Origin: Gryganskiella cystojenkinii
Lineage: Eukaryota > Mortierellomycota > Mortierellomycetes > Mortierellales > Mortierellaceae
NCBI GenBank assembly: GCA_015852425.1
Contig: JAAAIG010000020.1
Location: forward strand, 51,259-115,258
Direction: 5' to 3'
DNA: 64,000 bases
Position numbers and translations under genes: made by a program
Part shown: positions 48,151 to 58,170 of the stretch, one piece after another
Position numbering within the stretch: position 1 is the first letter of the stretch
How the letters are laid out: every line of letters begins with the position of its first letter
Notes under the pieces: model-generated
Seen by the model: the letters and a program-made list of their open reading frames with translations, nothing else
Told to the model about the DNA's origin: nothing
Databases searched by the model: none

Positions 48151-49140
48151 ATGGAGATCACGCCTTCAGAACAGTCCGTCTTTGAGCGCTTTGAGCTTTA
48201 CGACTTTGACAACGACGCCACATTCCAGGTAGCAATTAACCCGTTTTCTCTTTATAACCTTTACTCTCATTCACCCCTTGTTTCTCCATTTAACTAATGC
48301 TCTCTTCTTACTTCATACAGTCCGGTCTCAAGTCTATCATCGCCAACAACCAAACAAAGTCAGCACAGGAGCAGGAGGACGCTATCCGCAATGCTCGCTA
48401 CTTTTACTTTTCAAGGTACCAGAGACACGATTGAAGCATAGGAACGCAACACGGCTGATCGCCATCCCTCTGACGGTTCTTCGTCTGGACAAAGTATCCT
48501 TAAATGATCCTTTATTTTTATTAACTGCCTCACAATCGCTTTTTCATGTTTTTTCAGATTCGTTCAGAACTTTGATTTGAAAGATTACCAGGCATGGAGT
48601 GCTCAAAGATCGGGAGGTACTGCAGCATCTGCATCCCCAGCGACCACCACGATCGAAGAACCGAACCCCCAAGAGCAAGAACAGACTTCTTCCTCGACAG
48701 CCTCGACATCTGCAGGTAACTTACCGTCAATGGATTGAAAAAACTGTAACAGCATAGCAACATAACAGTATAACAGCATACAACACAGAGTACTCGAAAC
48801 CTTTTTTACTGACATTCTGAGACCATCCTTTATGCACAAAAAAATAGATCCTAGCTATCCAAAATCGTTCCAAGAGATCTGCGAACTCATCGCGTCAGGA
48901 AAACCTATTCCAGGTAAACTAAAGGATCTCGGAGAGGGCTAGGGGTTGTGGATTGAGGAAATCTCATTGAAGCACGCTGTTTTCCCATGCTGACATTTTT
49001 TTTTTGGTTATGCTATTTCAAAAACAGGAATCCGTCAGATCCCCAACAATCTCGCAGAAGGAACGCCAAGTGAGGCCAAGTTGGCACCCAAACTCAAACC
49101 CTGGGAGAAGAAGGCGGCAGTGTCAGCAACACAGGAATAG
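48151..49140 (+). CDS. KPWE-motif protein, Pex39-like
   Basis: Five exons: 48151-48228, 48321-48415, 48558-48715, 48848-48913 and 49028-49140; 169 residues. The N-terminal half (FERFELYDFDNDATFQSGL and ARYFYFSRFVQNFDLKDYQAW) looks like a small helical domain. A Ser/Thr/Glu-rich linker follows, then SFQEICELIASGKPIPGIRQ and the motif LKPWE (KPWE at residues 156-159). A helix with GKPIPGI and a terminal KPWE/RPWE is the signature of a eukaryotic family whose human and yeast members were recently described as Pex39, which assists import of PTS2 proteins with Pex7. I infer a peroxisomal role from those motifs only; the KPWE domain also occurs at the end of some Pex14-related proteins. No membrane segment is visible. 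Confidence 0.8.
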
Positions 49141-50671
49141 AGCACTGCAAGAGACAGTAAATAAAATCTAAGATAAACATTCTCCCCACCTGTCTTGTTA
49201 AAACTTTGAAATCACAAAGATTGAGGACCAACGTGCAAAAAAAAAATAGAGCTATGGGGAGAAGAGATCGATTTCATGGGTATTTTTGATGAGTTGTGGA
49301 AGCAGTTTGCACGGCAAAGCACGGTGCGAGCAAAAGTTTTTTTTTGAGCTTGACCGGCAAGTGAAAAAATCCTGCATTAAGTCGCCGACCTGCTTGACAG
49401 TGGTTTATTGCTTGGACACGCTGATGAATAATGCGGACTAAATTATTTCTAACTTTAATCTGCTAGGCACGTACCAAAGATTAATAAGGTGTAGTAAGTG
49501 TGATAATAAACTATGAGAGAGGAATAGCTTCATGATCATGGCGAAGAATATTATCCTCAAGTGGATAATAATGTGATCGTGACCATCCCAAAATACCATG
49601 AACCCTGCCCTTTGCCTCCTTGTCTCTTTCTCTCGCTATGTCACTCTACTCTCATTTCCTCCTTCCTTGCCTATTTTCGTTTGCAGATAAGGTCGCTGTG
49701 CCCTCACTCCTAGTCTGGATTCATCGTACCAATATAAAGAGTTAATGAATCCGTATACATTCTTATTTTGCAGCTTTGGAGTTACAAAAATGTCAAACCA
49801 CTTACGTCTAACCCTGCATTGAGGTTTATAGAATTCGCATGGCCCTAAGCTATAGGAACAACCATTCATGCGCCTACGCGCCATAGCCGCGGACACTGCG
49901 CCGCATCAGTAACTCAGGAGATTAGGAGCCCAGACACGATGAGGCGAGTCGAGTCATGGTCCCTGGACTTGTGATCGGAGGTAACTGCTTTCAGTTGCCT
50001 AATTGATTTGCATAACTATGCGTTCTTGCTTTTGTGCTTATTCAAGTGTTGATTCACAGAGATTGGGGGGGGGNNNNNNNNNNNNNTGCTTAGTCCACTG
50101 AGCTCCAGCCCTACATCGATATCCTCTACCTGGACATGTATGCACAGAGGGATGTCAAAAAATGTGCAAGGTGTACCCGTGATAAAGCCTTGCTCAAGGA
50201 CGCCCTTAATTGGTGCACAGAGATCATAGCTTACAAAACTACGGTCCTATGGTGGTCAATGTCCCCCAGTTGACTTTTTTCCAGACGGTGTGCACAGCGG
50301 AGGTCGAAGAGCTCTGAAGAAAAACAACAAGTTGAGCAAGTCCAGTGAAAGTAGCCCAACCAATAGTGGCAGCAATCGCAACAACAAACGTTTTTAAAAA
50401 TGACCGAGAACAATACACTCAATATGCAATGCATAAAATAAAATTTAGTTTTTCTTTGATTAGAAGAAGTGTCTGGGCTGACTGTCTGGAATCAATATGT
50501 GCAATATTAAGAAGGGAGAGTGAGCAAGAGGAACCAGAGAAGGCTGTGAAAGTATTGTAGACTGCTCATTCATTTATGTTGGCGGGCTACGAGTTTTTTC
50601 TATGTGTGTGGAAAACTTTATTCGAGGTCGTTTTCGAGTATTGAAAATGATAAGAAAAAAAAGGGGGGATT
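49141..50671. other. Intergenic, with N gap 50074-50086
   Basis: About 1.5 kb. It contains a 13-N gap just after a G run. Short open frames on both strands show no motif that I recognise. Sequence after the gap (50090-50230) has protein-like composition in places but no intact frame, so it may be a decayed exon or element. Confidence 0.45.
50074..50086. other. Assembly gap (13 N)
   Basis: Run of N directly after a G homopolymer in the region between the KPWE-motif gene and the RTA1 gene. Confidence 0.99.
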
Positions 50672-51807
50672 CTAGACCGCGTTCAGTGCCTGACCATCCC
50701 CTCGAATATGGGCAGCAATTCTAGCCAACTGGACAGTAGGCCAGGAAAAGGCCCAGATACCGATAGCCAACACAAGAGGGGCGGCATCGAGGGTAAACAA
50801 GTAAACTGTTTAGGTAAAACGAAGTGAACAATAAAGAGATAAAGAAAAAGAAAAGAAAAGAAGACAGAGAAGCGACGATGAGTGTTTTTGTCCAAACCCG
50901 CTGAATGAAACGAGTAGGTCTTTTGTTTTGTCAATGATAAAAACAGCAATTACCTTCTGTGTTGAGAAGTACTCCATCGTGACCCTGAACAAACTCAACG
51001 ACACGATACACGGAACGAATCTAGAAAGATGGCGACGCGAAAGCACAGACAAGGTTTTGTTTAGCATACCGTGCCAAGAAAAATTACCATCGGGAATTAC
51101 ATGTATCCGAAAGAGAGCGAGCGTGATAAGAAACTTACAATGACGAAAACCGACGAGACATAGAGACCAGTGACGAGCAAGAACGTATTGTGATCCAACC
51201 CACCACGACCCGCCTGACGTCTCTCAGAAACGAGACGTTGGATCGCGACCGTCAACAACAGCGTGAACAAGATATAGGAAATACCCTGAGCAGAGACACC
51301 GACTAGGTACAACTTTTCACCAATACTCATCAAAGATGCGTTGTCACCTGCATTACCCTGAATTGAGCCCGCCGCGACCTGGATTAAGAACGTGGTTATA
51401 TCTGACCACACAAACACTCGTCCAACTATGCGAGGAGGAATAAACGAATAACGAGATTTCTCCATCTTGTCCTTGGACTTGTAGTTGTCAAACTCGGGGT
51501 CGATCGCAGAGATGAGTCGTCCGTAGAGCATGTAGTTGAACGCGAGAAAGGCCGAGGGCGAACAGATAACGAGGATATTTTGGAACACAAAAAGGCCGAT
51601 GCTAAGGTTCTCGGGATTGAGTGCAATTCGTAGAAAAAAGCCGAGACTGGAAGCAAACGCCCCGGTGGGAAGACAGATGGCCCATTTGTTCTTGTGTTGG
51701 ATGATGTGATAAGTGTACATGGCACCTAAGATGAGGTACAGGACACCGAATACCACATTTCCGATGACACTGGGTTGGTACTGGAGCGGAGAGTTCTTGT
51801 CGATCAT
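50672..51807 (-). CDS. RTA1-family membrane protein
   Basis: RTA1-like (lipid-translocating exporter family) proteins are fungal seven-span membrane proteins linked to lipid movement and to resistance against toxic lipids and drugs. Three exons: 51139-51807, 50954-51020 and 50672-50805; 289 residues. About seven hydrophobic segments can be read, beginning with VIGNVVFGVLYLILGAMYTY. Family-typical stretches are FNYMLYGRLI, VGRVFVWSDITTFLIQVAAG, IRSVYRVVEFVQGHDG (from the 67-nt middle exon) and the last span VLAIGIWAFSWP. Start at 51807 (ATCATG); the protein begins MIDKNSPLQYQPS with no cleavable signal. The extracytoplasmic GNAGDNASL region holds a possible N-glycosylation site. Confidence 0.9.
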
Positions 51808-52540
51808 GGCGTGATTTCTGATTCAGCTGAGGAGGGGAGATAGAGGCGAGGATCGAAGACTGATTTCCTTTTTTTTTGCGTTTGTTACCGACGATGAAGC
51901 AATGGAGAACTCTTGGAAAAGATGACCGCTGAGAGAAGGAGAAGTGGTGGTGTGATGCTTCAAGAAATCCGGGGTTGTAGATACACTTTTTATACCGGGA
52001 ATTCGATAAGAAAACGACACAGCCCCTGATCTATCGCTGTCACATCCTCTCGTTCATTCACCTTGACTTGACACCCTACAGTTTGTACCGACGATGAGTC
52101 CTTGGCACTTTTGATGTTTCTTCGGCACTTGCTTGGTTGAGGTGGCTGTATTATGCTACAGCCGTTTAAGCTCCTCGTCCAATTCGCAATTCGATCACTC
52201 AAGTTCCTTTTGACTCTTGCCAGAAAAAGATTTTGTTTTTGTGGTATCTGCGCAAGCACGGACGCAGACACCACTCTGTTACAAAAAAGTCCAAGCAGCA
52301 AGGGGGACTAGCCAAAAATAGAGCCTGGGCTTGAAAGATGTGGTCCGATTTGGGGTCACACAGACAACTGTTTGCATTTGAAAAAGAAAGAGAGCAAATT
52401 CTCGGCAACAGCAGGAGAACAGCGACCTAAGAGAAAAGATGGAAAATGTTGGCTGTAGAAGGCTATTGCAAATAAGATGATGATTGTACAGTACACCCTT
52501 CCCCTTTGCGTGTGCCTGTGGTTAAAAATTTTTGCAGCCG

Positions 52541-52593
52541 CACTTTTGCAGCGTGATCTCAGTTTCCACACTTTTGCGGCGTGATCTCAGTTT
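52541..52593. repeat. 25-nt direct repeat, two copies
   Basis: CACTTTTGC(A/G)GCGTGATCTCAGTTT occurs at 52541-52565 and again at 52569-52593, with one difference and a 28-nt period. Confidence 0.9.
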
Positions 52594-52892
52594 GGAGCTT
52601 GGAAACGTGGCGCGGCGTGCATTTTTGCAATTCTTTTTTTTTTGTGAGAGGACAAAATGCGGTCATTGTGCAGCACAAAAACCGATTTTCAGGTTCCGAA
52701 GGAGGGTCCATATGAGAACAGAATCGGATTTCAATTGAAGTAGAATGGGGGGTTGGCCTGCAAGCGATGGGGACTCTTTTCTCGCACTTGGCTGTGAGTC
52801 GGCTTTTTTATTGTTTTTTGAACTAGGGGGTCCGGATGATGATACGCCTCTCAAATAGTCGAAGAGCTTTTCCTAGTTTGGTTCATGGCAGG

Positions 52893-52966
52893 CAACATGA
52901 CATTGGTGGCAATCTGATATTGGCGGCAAACAGATATTGGTGGCAATGTTAAATTGGTGGCAACAA
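52893..52966. repeat. Degenerate ATTGGTGGCAA tandem repeat, four units
   Basis: Four units centred on ATTGG(T/C)GGCAA with a 15-19-nt period. No coding sense was seen. Confidence 0.75.
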
Positions 52967-53034
52967 GTTCAACAGGCCAGGGCAGCTGATCTATGACTGT
53001 TCGTGACAGACGGCGGTCTGTGTCCCCTGTCTGC

Positions 53035-53069
53035 GACTTTGATTCTTTGATTCTTTGATTCTTTGATTG
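53035..53069. repeat. GATTCTTT microsatellite
   Basis: About four copies of the octamer TTTGATTC in a row. Confidence 0.9.
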
Positions 53070-53799
53070 ATGACCACTGGTCGGATTCACTTTTGAGCAG
53101 GTCCTTTGGGTCCTACTGCACATACGTTCACAATTAAATCTTTTCAAATCTGTCAAGGACTGACAGGCAGGTTTGAGTGAGGTGTGTAAAACGAAGATAG
53201 ATTGATTAAGGTAAACAATGAGTGAGCAGGCATGAGGACTAGACTAGGTGAGTAGGTTATTGCAGACTGAGGAACAAAGAGAGAGAGAGACTATGTGGTA
53301 TTTATATGAAGGGGAACAGGGACTTGATCCAGGAGGTAAGGGACAGATCGGATTCCTGACAGAGCCTAAGCAGGGGCGTGGAGACGCAGTAGCCCATATA
53401 AGAAGTTAAGGACGAGACGCGGATACTGGACACAGGCAGACAAGGCTCGCAAACACTCGGGACCGACAAAAAGCTCTGAAGAAATTCCCCACCATTGCAG
53501 ACATGGGGTATGCATGAAAAGAAAGGGTGCGAAACAAAACGATTGGTTCTCGCAGAAAAAGGCATAGCGACGGGATATCTCCTCGGAACTGCAGGGCTTT
53601 TTACCAGCATGCATGCGCAACATTTGCAGTCTCGCGTTCCACGAACTTTTCCTCAGTTCCTTTCAAATTTTCTTTCTGCACGGAAATATTGTATCTTTCA
53701 CCCTTCATCCTTTTCAATTTCACGCATTCCCCTAATCTTTACTTTCTCACACACAATCACTCTTTTCATCTATCCAATCTCAATACAGTCCAGTCAATT

Positions 53800-54981
53800 A
53801 TGGGATCAACTCTATTAATTCCAAAGGGGGCGACCGAGGTGATCCTAACTGTTAAACCAGACGGAAAAGATCCAGCTGCGGAGCTTGCTAAGGCACTCAA
53901 GAAAAAGAAAAAATCGACCGTGCCCGTTTTGGAATTGGAGTCCAACTCGATGGGTAACAACGGAGCTGAGGTGCTGTCTGAGGCACTCAACACCAAATCG
54001 ACTCTGACCATTTTGAGATTGTGGCACATCTCGATCGGTGACGACGGAGCTAAGGTGCTGGCTACGGCACTCAAGACCAACAAGACCCTGAAAAAATTGT
54101 CCTTGTGGCACAACAAGATCGGAGTCAAAGGAGCCACGGAGCTGGCTGGGGCACTCAAGAAAAACTCAACTCTGACCACTTTGCTAATGAGCTCCAACCC
54201 GATCGGTGACGATGGAGCTAAGGCGATGGCTACGGTACTCGAGGACAACTCGACTCTGACCAAATTGAGTTTGAAGTGCTCCGGGATCGCCGGGATTGCT
54301 GATACGGAGAGCTTCTATACGCGTAAGCCTCACTTGGAGTATCCGCCGCTCCGTAACGACGGAGTGAAGGCGCTGATTAAGGCACTCGAGACCAACAAGA
54401 CCCTGAAAATATTGTACTTGAGGGACAACGTCATTGAAGTCGCGGGAAATCAGGCGCTGTTTGATGAACTCAAGATCAACTCAACTCTGATCGCTTTGAA
54501 ATTAGATGGATGCCATCTCAAAGATAAAGGAGCCCAGGCGCTGGCTGAGGTACTCATGATCAACTCAACTCTGACCAAATTGATATTGTCGTACAACTCG
54601 ATCGGAGACAAAGGAGCTAAGGACCTGGCTAGGGCACTCACGATCAAGTCGAGTCTGACCATTTTGAATTTGGGGCACAACAAGATCGGAGACAAAGGAG
54701 CTAGAGACCTGGCTACTGCACTCGGGACCAAATTGCGTCTGACCAGTTTGAATTTGGAGATCAACAATATCAGAGACGACGGAGCTAGTGCGCTGGCTGC
54801 CGCACTCAACGACAACAAGACTCTGACCAAATTGAATTTGGAGAACAACTGGATCGGAGACCGCGGAGTTGAGGCGCTGGCTGCGTTATCCAAGACCAAC
54901 TCGACTCTGACCTATTTGAAATTGGGGGATCAATATAGTGAAAAAACTCGGCACTTGGATGGGTTTACATTTCACGCATAG
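53800..54981 (+). CDS. Leucine-rich-repeat protein, ribonuclease-inhibitor type
   Basis: Single-exon gene of 393 residues built from about eleven 28-residue LRRs with the pattern LTxLxLxxNxIGDxGAKxLAxAL, the ribonuclease-inhibitor/NLR class. After a short Lys-rich start (ALKKKKKSTVPVLELE), repeats run almost to the end. One repeat near residues 165-185 is longer and irregular (contains FYTRKPHLEYPPLRN), which breaks the regular solenoid. There is no signal peptide, membrane span or effector domain, so it is a cytosolic LRR scaffold. In this fungal group, similar LRR arrays occur alone or attached to NTPase domains. The start is ATG 53800 (CAATTATGGG); the frame is open for 91 codons upstream but with leader-like composition. 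Partner unknown. Confidence 0.87.
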   Translation: MGSTLLIPKGATEVILTVKPDGKDPAAELAKALKKKKKSTVPVLELESNSMGNNGAEVLSEALNTKSTLTILRLWHISIGDDGAKVLATALKTNKTLKKLSLWHNKIGVKGATELAGALKKNSTLTTLLMSSNPIGDDGAKAMATVLEDNSTLTKLSLKCSGIAGIADTESFYTRKPHLEYPPLRNDGVKALIKALETNKTLKILYLRDNVIEVAGNQALFDELKINSTLIALKLDGCHLKDKGAQALAEVLMINSTLTKLILSYNSIGDKGAKDLARALTIKSSLTILNLGHNKIGDKGARDLATALGTKLRLTSLNLEINNIRDDGASALAAALNDNKTLTKLNLENNWIGDRGVEALAALSKTNSTLTYLKLGDQYSEKTRHLDGFTFHA

Positions 54982-55174
54982 TTTACCGTCACGTCACGGA
55001 CACTGATGGATTTGCGGAGAGCCACGGGCCGACTCACATGCACCCTTGAAATTACGGCTACGAAATACGAAGATATAGACCCCCTGATATGAAAGTGCTT
55101 TATAAACATGCAAAGAGAGAGTACAACTTGAACTCATCATCTCCAGACTGTCGACGCGGCTGAATTAGATCTAT

Positions 55175-55560
55175 GCATTCAAACCTGCTATAAGTTCCGA
55201 GTTCCAAATCCAGTCTGTTTTATCCAATAACTTGTTAACCGGCCCAAGCTGACCAAAGTCACCAAACATTATGACTGGAATTCCTCCAAAAGGCACGCCT
55301 ATGTTCGCGTTTACTGCATCTTGTAATGCCTTGGATAACATATTTAACAGAGAGTCTGATATCATGGACACTTCATCGATAAGGAGGACTGGACTTAAAC
55401 CCTGATCAGCAAATGTCCATCAGGTGCTCTCTTATCGCATACGAGTTTCCTTCTGTAGATTGTCGTCCTGGCATGGTAAGTCTAAACCAGCGATGCAATG
55501 TCTGGCCTTTGATATTCACGGCCGCAACTCCAATTACCTTAGGTCACCGATAGCGAAAAA
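55175..55560 (-). pseudogene. PIF1-like helicase fragment
   Basis: Reads as a middle piece of a PIF1-family DNA helicase, the type carried by Helitrons and also common as host gene copies. The first frame gives KVIGVAAVNIKGQTLHRWF and ends at a stop near 55415. A shift then gives SPVLLIDEVSMISDSLLNML, which contains the DE box (Walker B), and GGIPVIMFGDFGQLGPV (motif III). The Walker A part and the C-terminal motifs are missing. With a frameshift and both ends lost, this is debris. Confidence 0.82.
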
Positions 55561-55842
55561 TTGAACAAATAAATCTGAAAAACAAACTCTAGATCAGTGT
55601 GCCTCAACATGACTCCTGTCGACGACTTGAAGTTGTTGTGTTTTTAACTACAGCTGCAAATCGAAGTCAAGCCTCAACTGTAGAGCGCATCGGTTTTTTG
55701 GCGAGATCAAGAGGTTTTTAAGAATTTGGCCGAGTGGTTGACGCGTGTGGCGCTGGTATGCTACACCACGGAAAAGTGACACAGTAAATTTCTTTTTCGT
55801 GAATTTAGTGCGTGCAGTTGAAAATTTAGTGTGCGCAAATTT

Positions 55843-56250
55843 TTAGTGTGCGCGTTTAGTGTGTTTTTGGGTACCCATGATTAAAGAACAACCCTCTTCG
55901 TTCCCGTTCATGATTGTCCCTGTCTGCAACAAGGTGATAGGGGTTCCGTCGGCCATATTGAGGCGAATGGGGGTCTCGAACTTGTCTGTTGGGAGGGACA
56001 AACGTTGGACAATAGAGGCATCGATGTAGGACATCTGGGCGCCCCGAGTCGATCATGCGTCTTAACAGGGGTAGGTGGACAAGAATCGGTAAAATCAGAC
56101 AGAAGCGGGGCCAGAAATGGGAGGAGCCACGATGGCTTGGCCCAGGATCCATTCCTCTGAGGGACCTAGGCCGACTCGTTTTCCTTTGTTTGCCCCCAAG
56201 AGAACTTAATTTCAATGAAAAGACATGGGTAAGGATAGGCGCGGTCAAGG
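55843..56250 (-). mobile_element. Retrotransposon protease fragment (LTR type), decayed
   Basis: Short remnant of an aspartic-protease region of an LTR retrotransposon. The catalytic MIDSG motif (near 56045-56060) lies in one frame, and the continuation QMSYIDASIVQRLSLP with RLNMADGTPI lies in another frame, joined by a frameshift right after the active-site Gly. No reverse transcriptase, integrase or LTRs are visible nearby. It lies next to the helicase fragment, so two elements have left pieces in this 1-kb stretch. Confidence 0.75.
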
Positions 56251-56926
56251 ATGGGCGAGGGCGAAGCCAAACGTGAGAACAATACTGTACTGTGGGGTGA
56301 ACATATTAAGCATTTCCCCATGCCTGATCAAAAAATGCCGCATTGAGTCAACACAGTGAGCACGACCACAAGGCGTCTGTGCGTGACAGTACCCTGCATT
56401 GATGACAAAGTAGATCGAAAACTGTCGAAAAAATCAACAATCAGAGTTACATGAAGAAAAACATGAAGAAAAATTCGAGGGAACTGTTGAGAGAGTAATG
56501 AGAGCCTATCTTTTTACTTAGGCGGCTACTTGCCGACCTGTTCAAACACTTCCAAAGGTTGCGTCTCTAAAACTGATCCTATGATCCTTTTGCTCACTTC
56601 CAAACCGTCAGACCTGTCTATGTGGCGTTGAACGTATGATCAACAAACACTGCCACAGTACGGCAGCTCAACAGTCAACTCTCGGCGTTACGCGGACTCA
56701 CCGCTCCGCATTTGTATATATAGTCACATCCTCCCAACGAAGATCATCATTCATTGCTCCAACCTGTCCTTTGTCCCCACTCTTGTATTCCCCCTCAGTG
56801 CCTATTACAAACACAGAAGATTCACTAGAGTGTTCTTTTTTATTATTATCTTTTCTCCTGAACTTTTATCACTTAAACGTCACTCTCGACCTCTCTCCTG
56901 CCGTCCTTACAAAAGACTCATAAAAA
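56251..56926. other. Intergenic, upstream of small Cys-rich gene
   Basis: About 680 nt of AT-rich sequence with a short direct repeat ACATGAAGAAAAA (about 56451-56475) and a CT-rich leader before 56927. A TATATATA stretch (about 56715-56722) could be a TATA element for the following gene. Confidence 0.45.
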
Positions 56927-57271
56927 ATGGCCTGCAACAGCAAAAGTAACGCGTCGGATTACAACTTCACATTTTCCGCCTGTGATAGTGGGTCGTGTGT
57001 CGCGGGTTCATGTTCTTACACGTGGCCAGGCCAACATAACGACAATTCTCCTATTGGAGACAAGTTCATTTCTCTTTGCACCACCAATTGCGGCACGCTT
57101 CAGCAACAGTGCCAGCAATACCTGCAAGCCAATGTCGAGGCCAAGCTCAACTACACCATGGAGTTTCAATGCAGCAAGGTTCAAGGATCCCAGTCCTATG
57201 CAAACCAACTGACAGTTAATATAGGATTACTTTTACTTTGTATCTTTATTACGAAGATCTTTAACCACTGA
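56927..57271 (+). CDS. Small Cys-rich protein, unknown
   Basis: Open frame of 114 residues with a good start context (CATAAAAAATGG) and a CT-rich leader. I do not recognise it. It has about ten Cys (CDSGSC, CSYTW, CTTNCGTLQQQC, FQCSK), several N-glycosylation sequons (NAS, NFT, NYT) and a hydrophobic end (IGLLLLCIFI). Cys spacing and sequons suggest an extracellular or lumenal protein, but there is no N-terminal signal peptide. The last 15 residues may be intron read-through: sequence after 57290 encodes a strong membrane segment (MTILFFLFLFFFLC) in another frame, so the true 3' end could be a spliced, membrane-anchored form. Confidence 0.4.
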   Translation: MACNSKSNASDYNFTFSACDSGSCVAGSCSYTWPGQHNDNSPIGDKFISLCTTNCGTLQQQCQQYLQANVEAKLNYTMEFQCSKVQGSQSYANQLTVNIGLLLLCIFITKIFNH

Positions 57272-58170
57272 TTTTGTCAACAGGAGAACTACTTATTCTC
57301 GTTCCTCTTCACACTCTCATGACAATTCTTTTCTTCCTGTTCTTGTTCTTCTTCCTTTGCAACAACAACAACAGCATCACCAGCAATCACAATAAAGGGC
57401 ATGTCCATGATTTCCAATATTGTACGCTTATTTTGTCTTGTTTGTTTACAAAGTTCCCTGATCAATTTTAGCTTGATGAGCATTTCTTGAGGTTGATTGA
57501 ACTCGGGCGCCGCTTTCGAAACATTTTCGCACAAATAATATGCGTGTCAGGAGATCCACCCTTGTGCGTCGGCTTGTTTTTTGTTGCGTGAACTTTTCTT
57601 GGACTCGATCGAGATACGATGTGCATCTTGGATCTGCATTGGTGTTCAGTTTGAGACAATAACCAACTTCGGAATAGACATCAACCATGTTGTGGAGTCG
57701 GACTCTGCGCTTGCTACTTAACAATTAAATGCTAAGAAGTAACAAACAAAGGCAAAACATAGAAATATGAACCAGTAATAAAACGCGAGGGGAAAAAATG
57801 AAATAAGCAACGGTCTCCACAATCATCCTTCAGCGTTTGACTAGGTCTTACCACCATAAGTTACGGTACGAAGTATAAAAGGTATTGCGCGCAATGCTCG
57901 CGGTCGAAGTCGTGACGTTATCGAGCGACTTCTTCAGGACCGATTCCATGAGCGAACCATTCGGCATGGGTACCGCCATCACTGCGTTCCTTTGGAAGGA
58001 TGTTTACACGTCAAGTAAAAATGTGTAAATGTCTTCACCTCCCGCGGAATTTTCACCCACCTCAATCACCCACCTCAATAACGAGCTCTCTTTCCCTCAA
58101 AGGATACACTCTCGTGGCTATCGTAGACACTGGACAGCATTTTTTTTTTTTTTTTGCATGTATTGCTTTA
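57272..58170. other. Intergenic, with uncertain coding pieces
   Basis: About 900 nt. On the minus strand a 43-codon frame (57848-57979, beginning MAVPMPNGSLMESVLKKSLD) and frames near 57446-57724 have protein-like composition, and GT/AG sites flank them, but I could not build a gene. A run of T follows near 58140-58155. Confidence 0.35.

Larger units (their letters stand above)
51808..53799. other. Intergenic, RTA1 promoter to LRR gene
   Basis: About 2 kb divergent region. No exon is convincing. It carries three short repeat clusters, listed separately, and a CT-rich leader before the LRR gene. Confidence 0.5.

Noticed and set aside
53766..54899. Long minus-strand frames opposite the LRR gene
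   Set aside because: They repeat with the same 84-nt period as the LRR gene and are its mirror image.
57848..57979. 43-codon minus-strand frame
   Set aside because: Protein-like composition and nearby splice-like sites, but no family or gene model could be supported.
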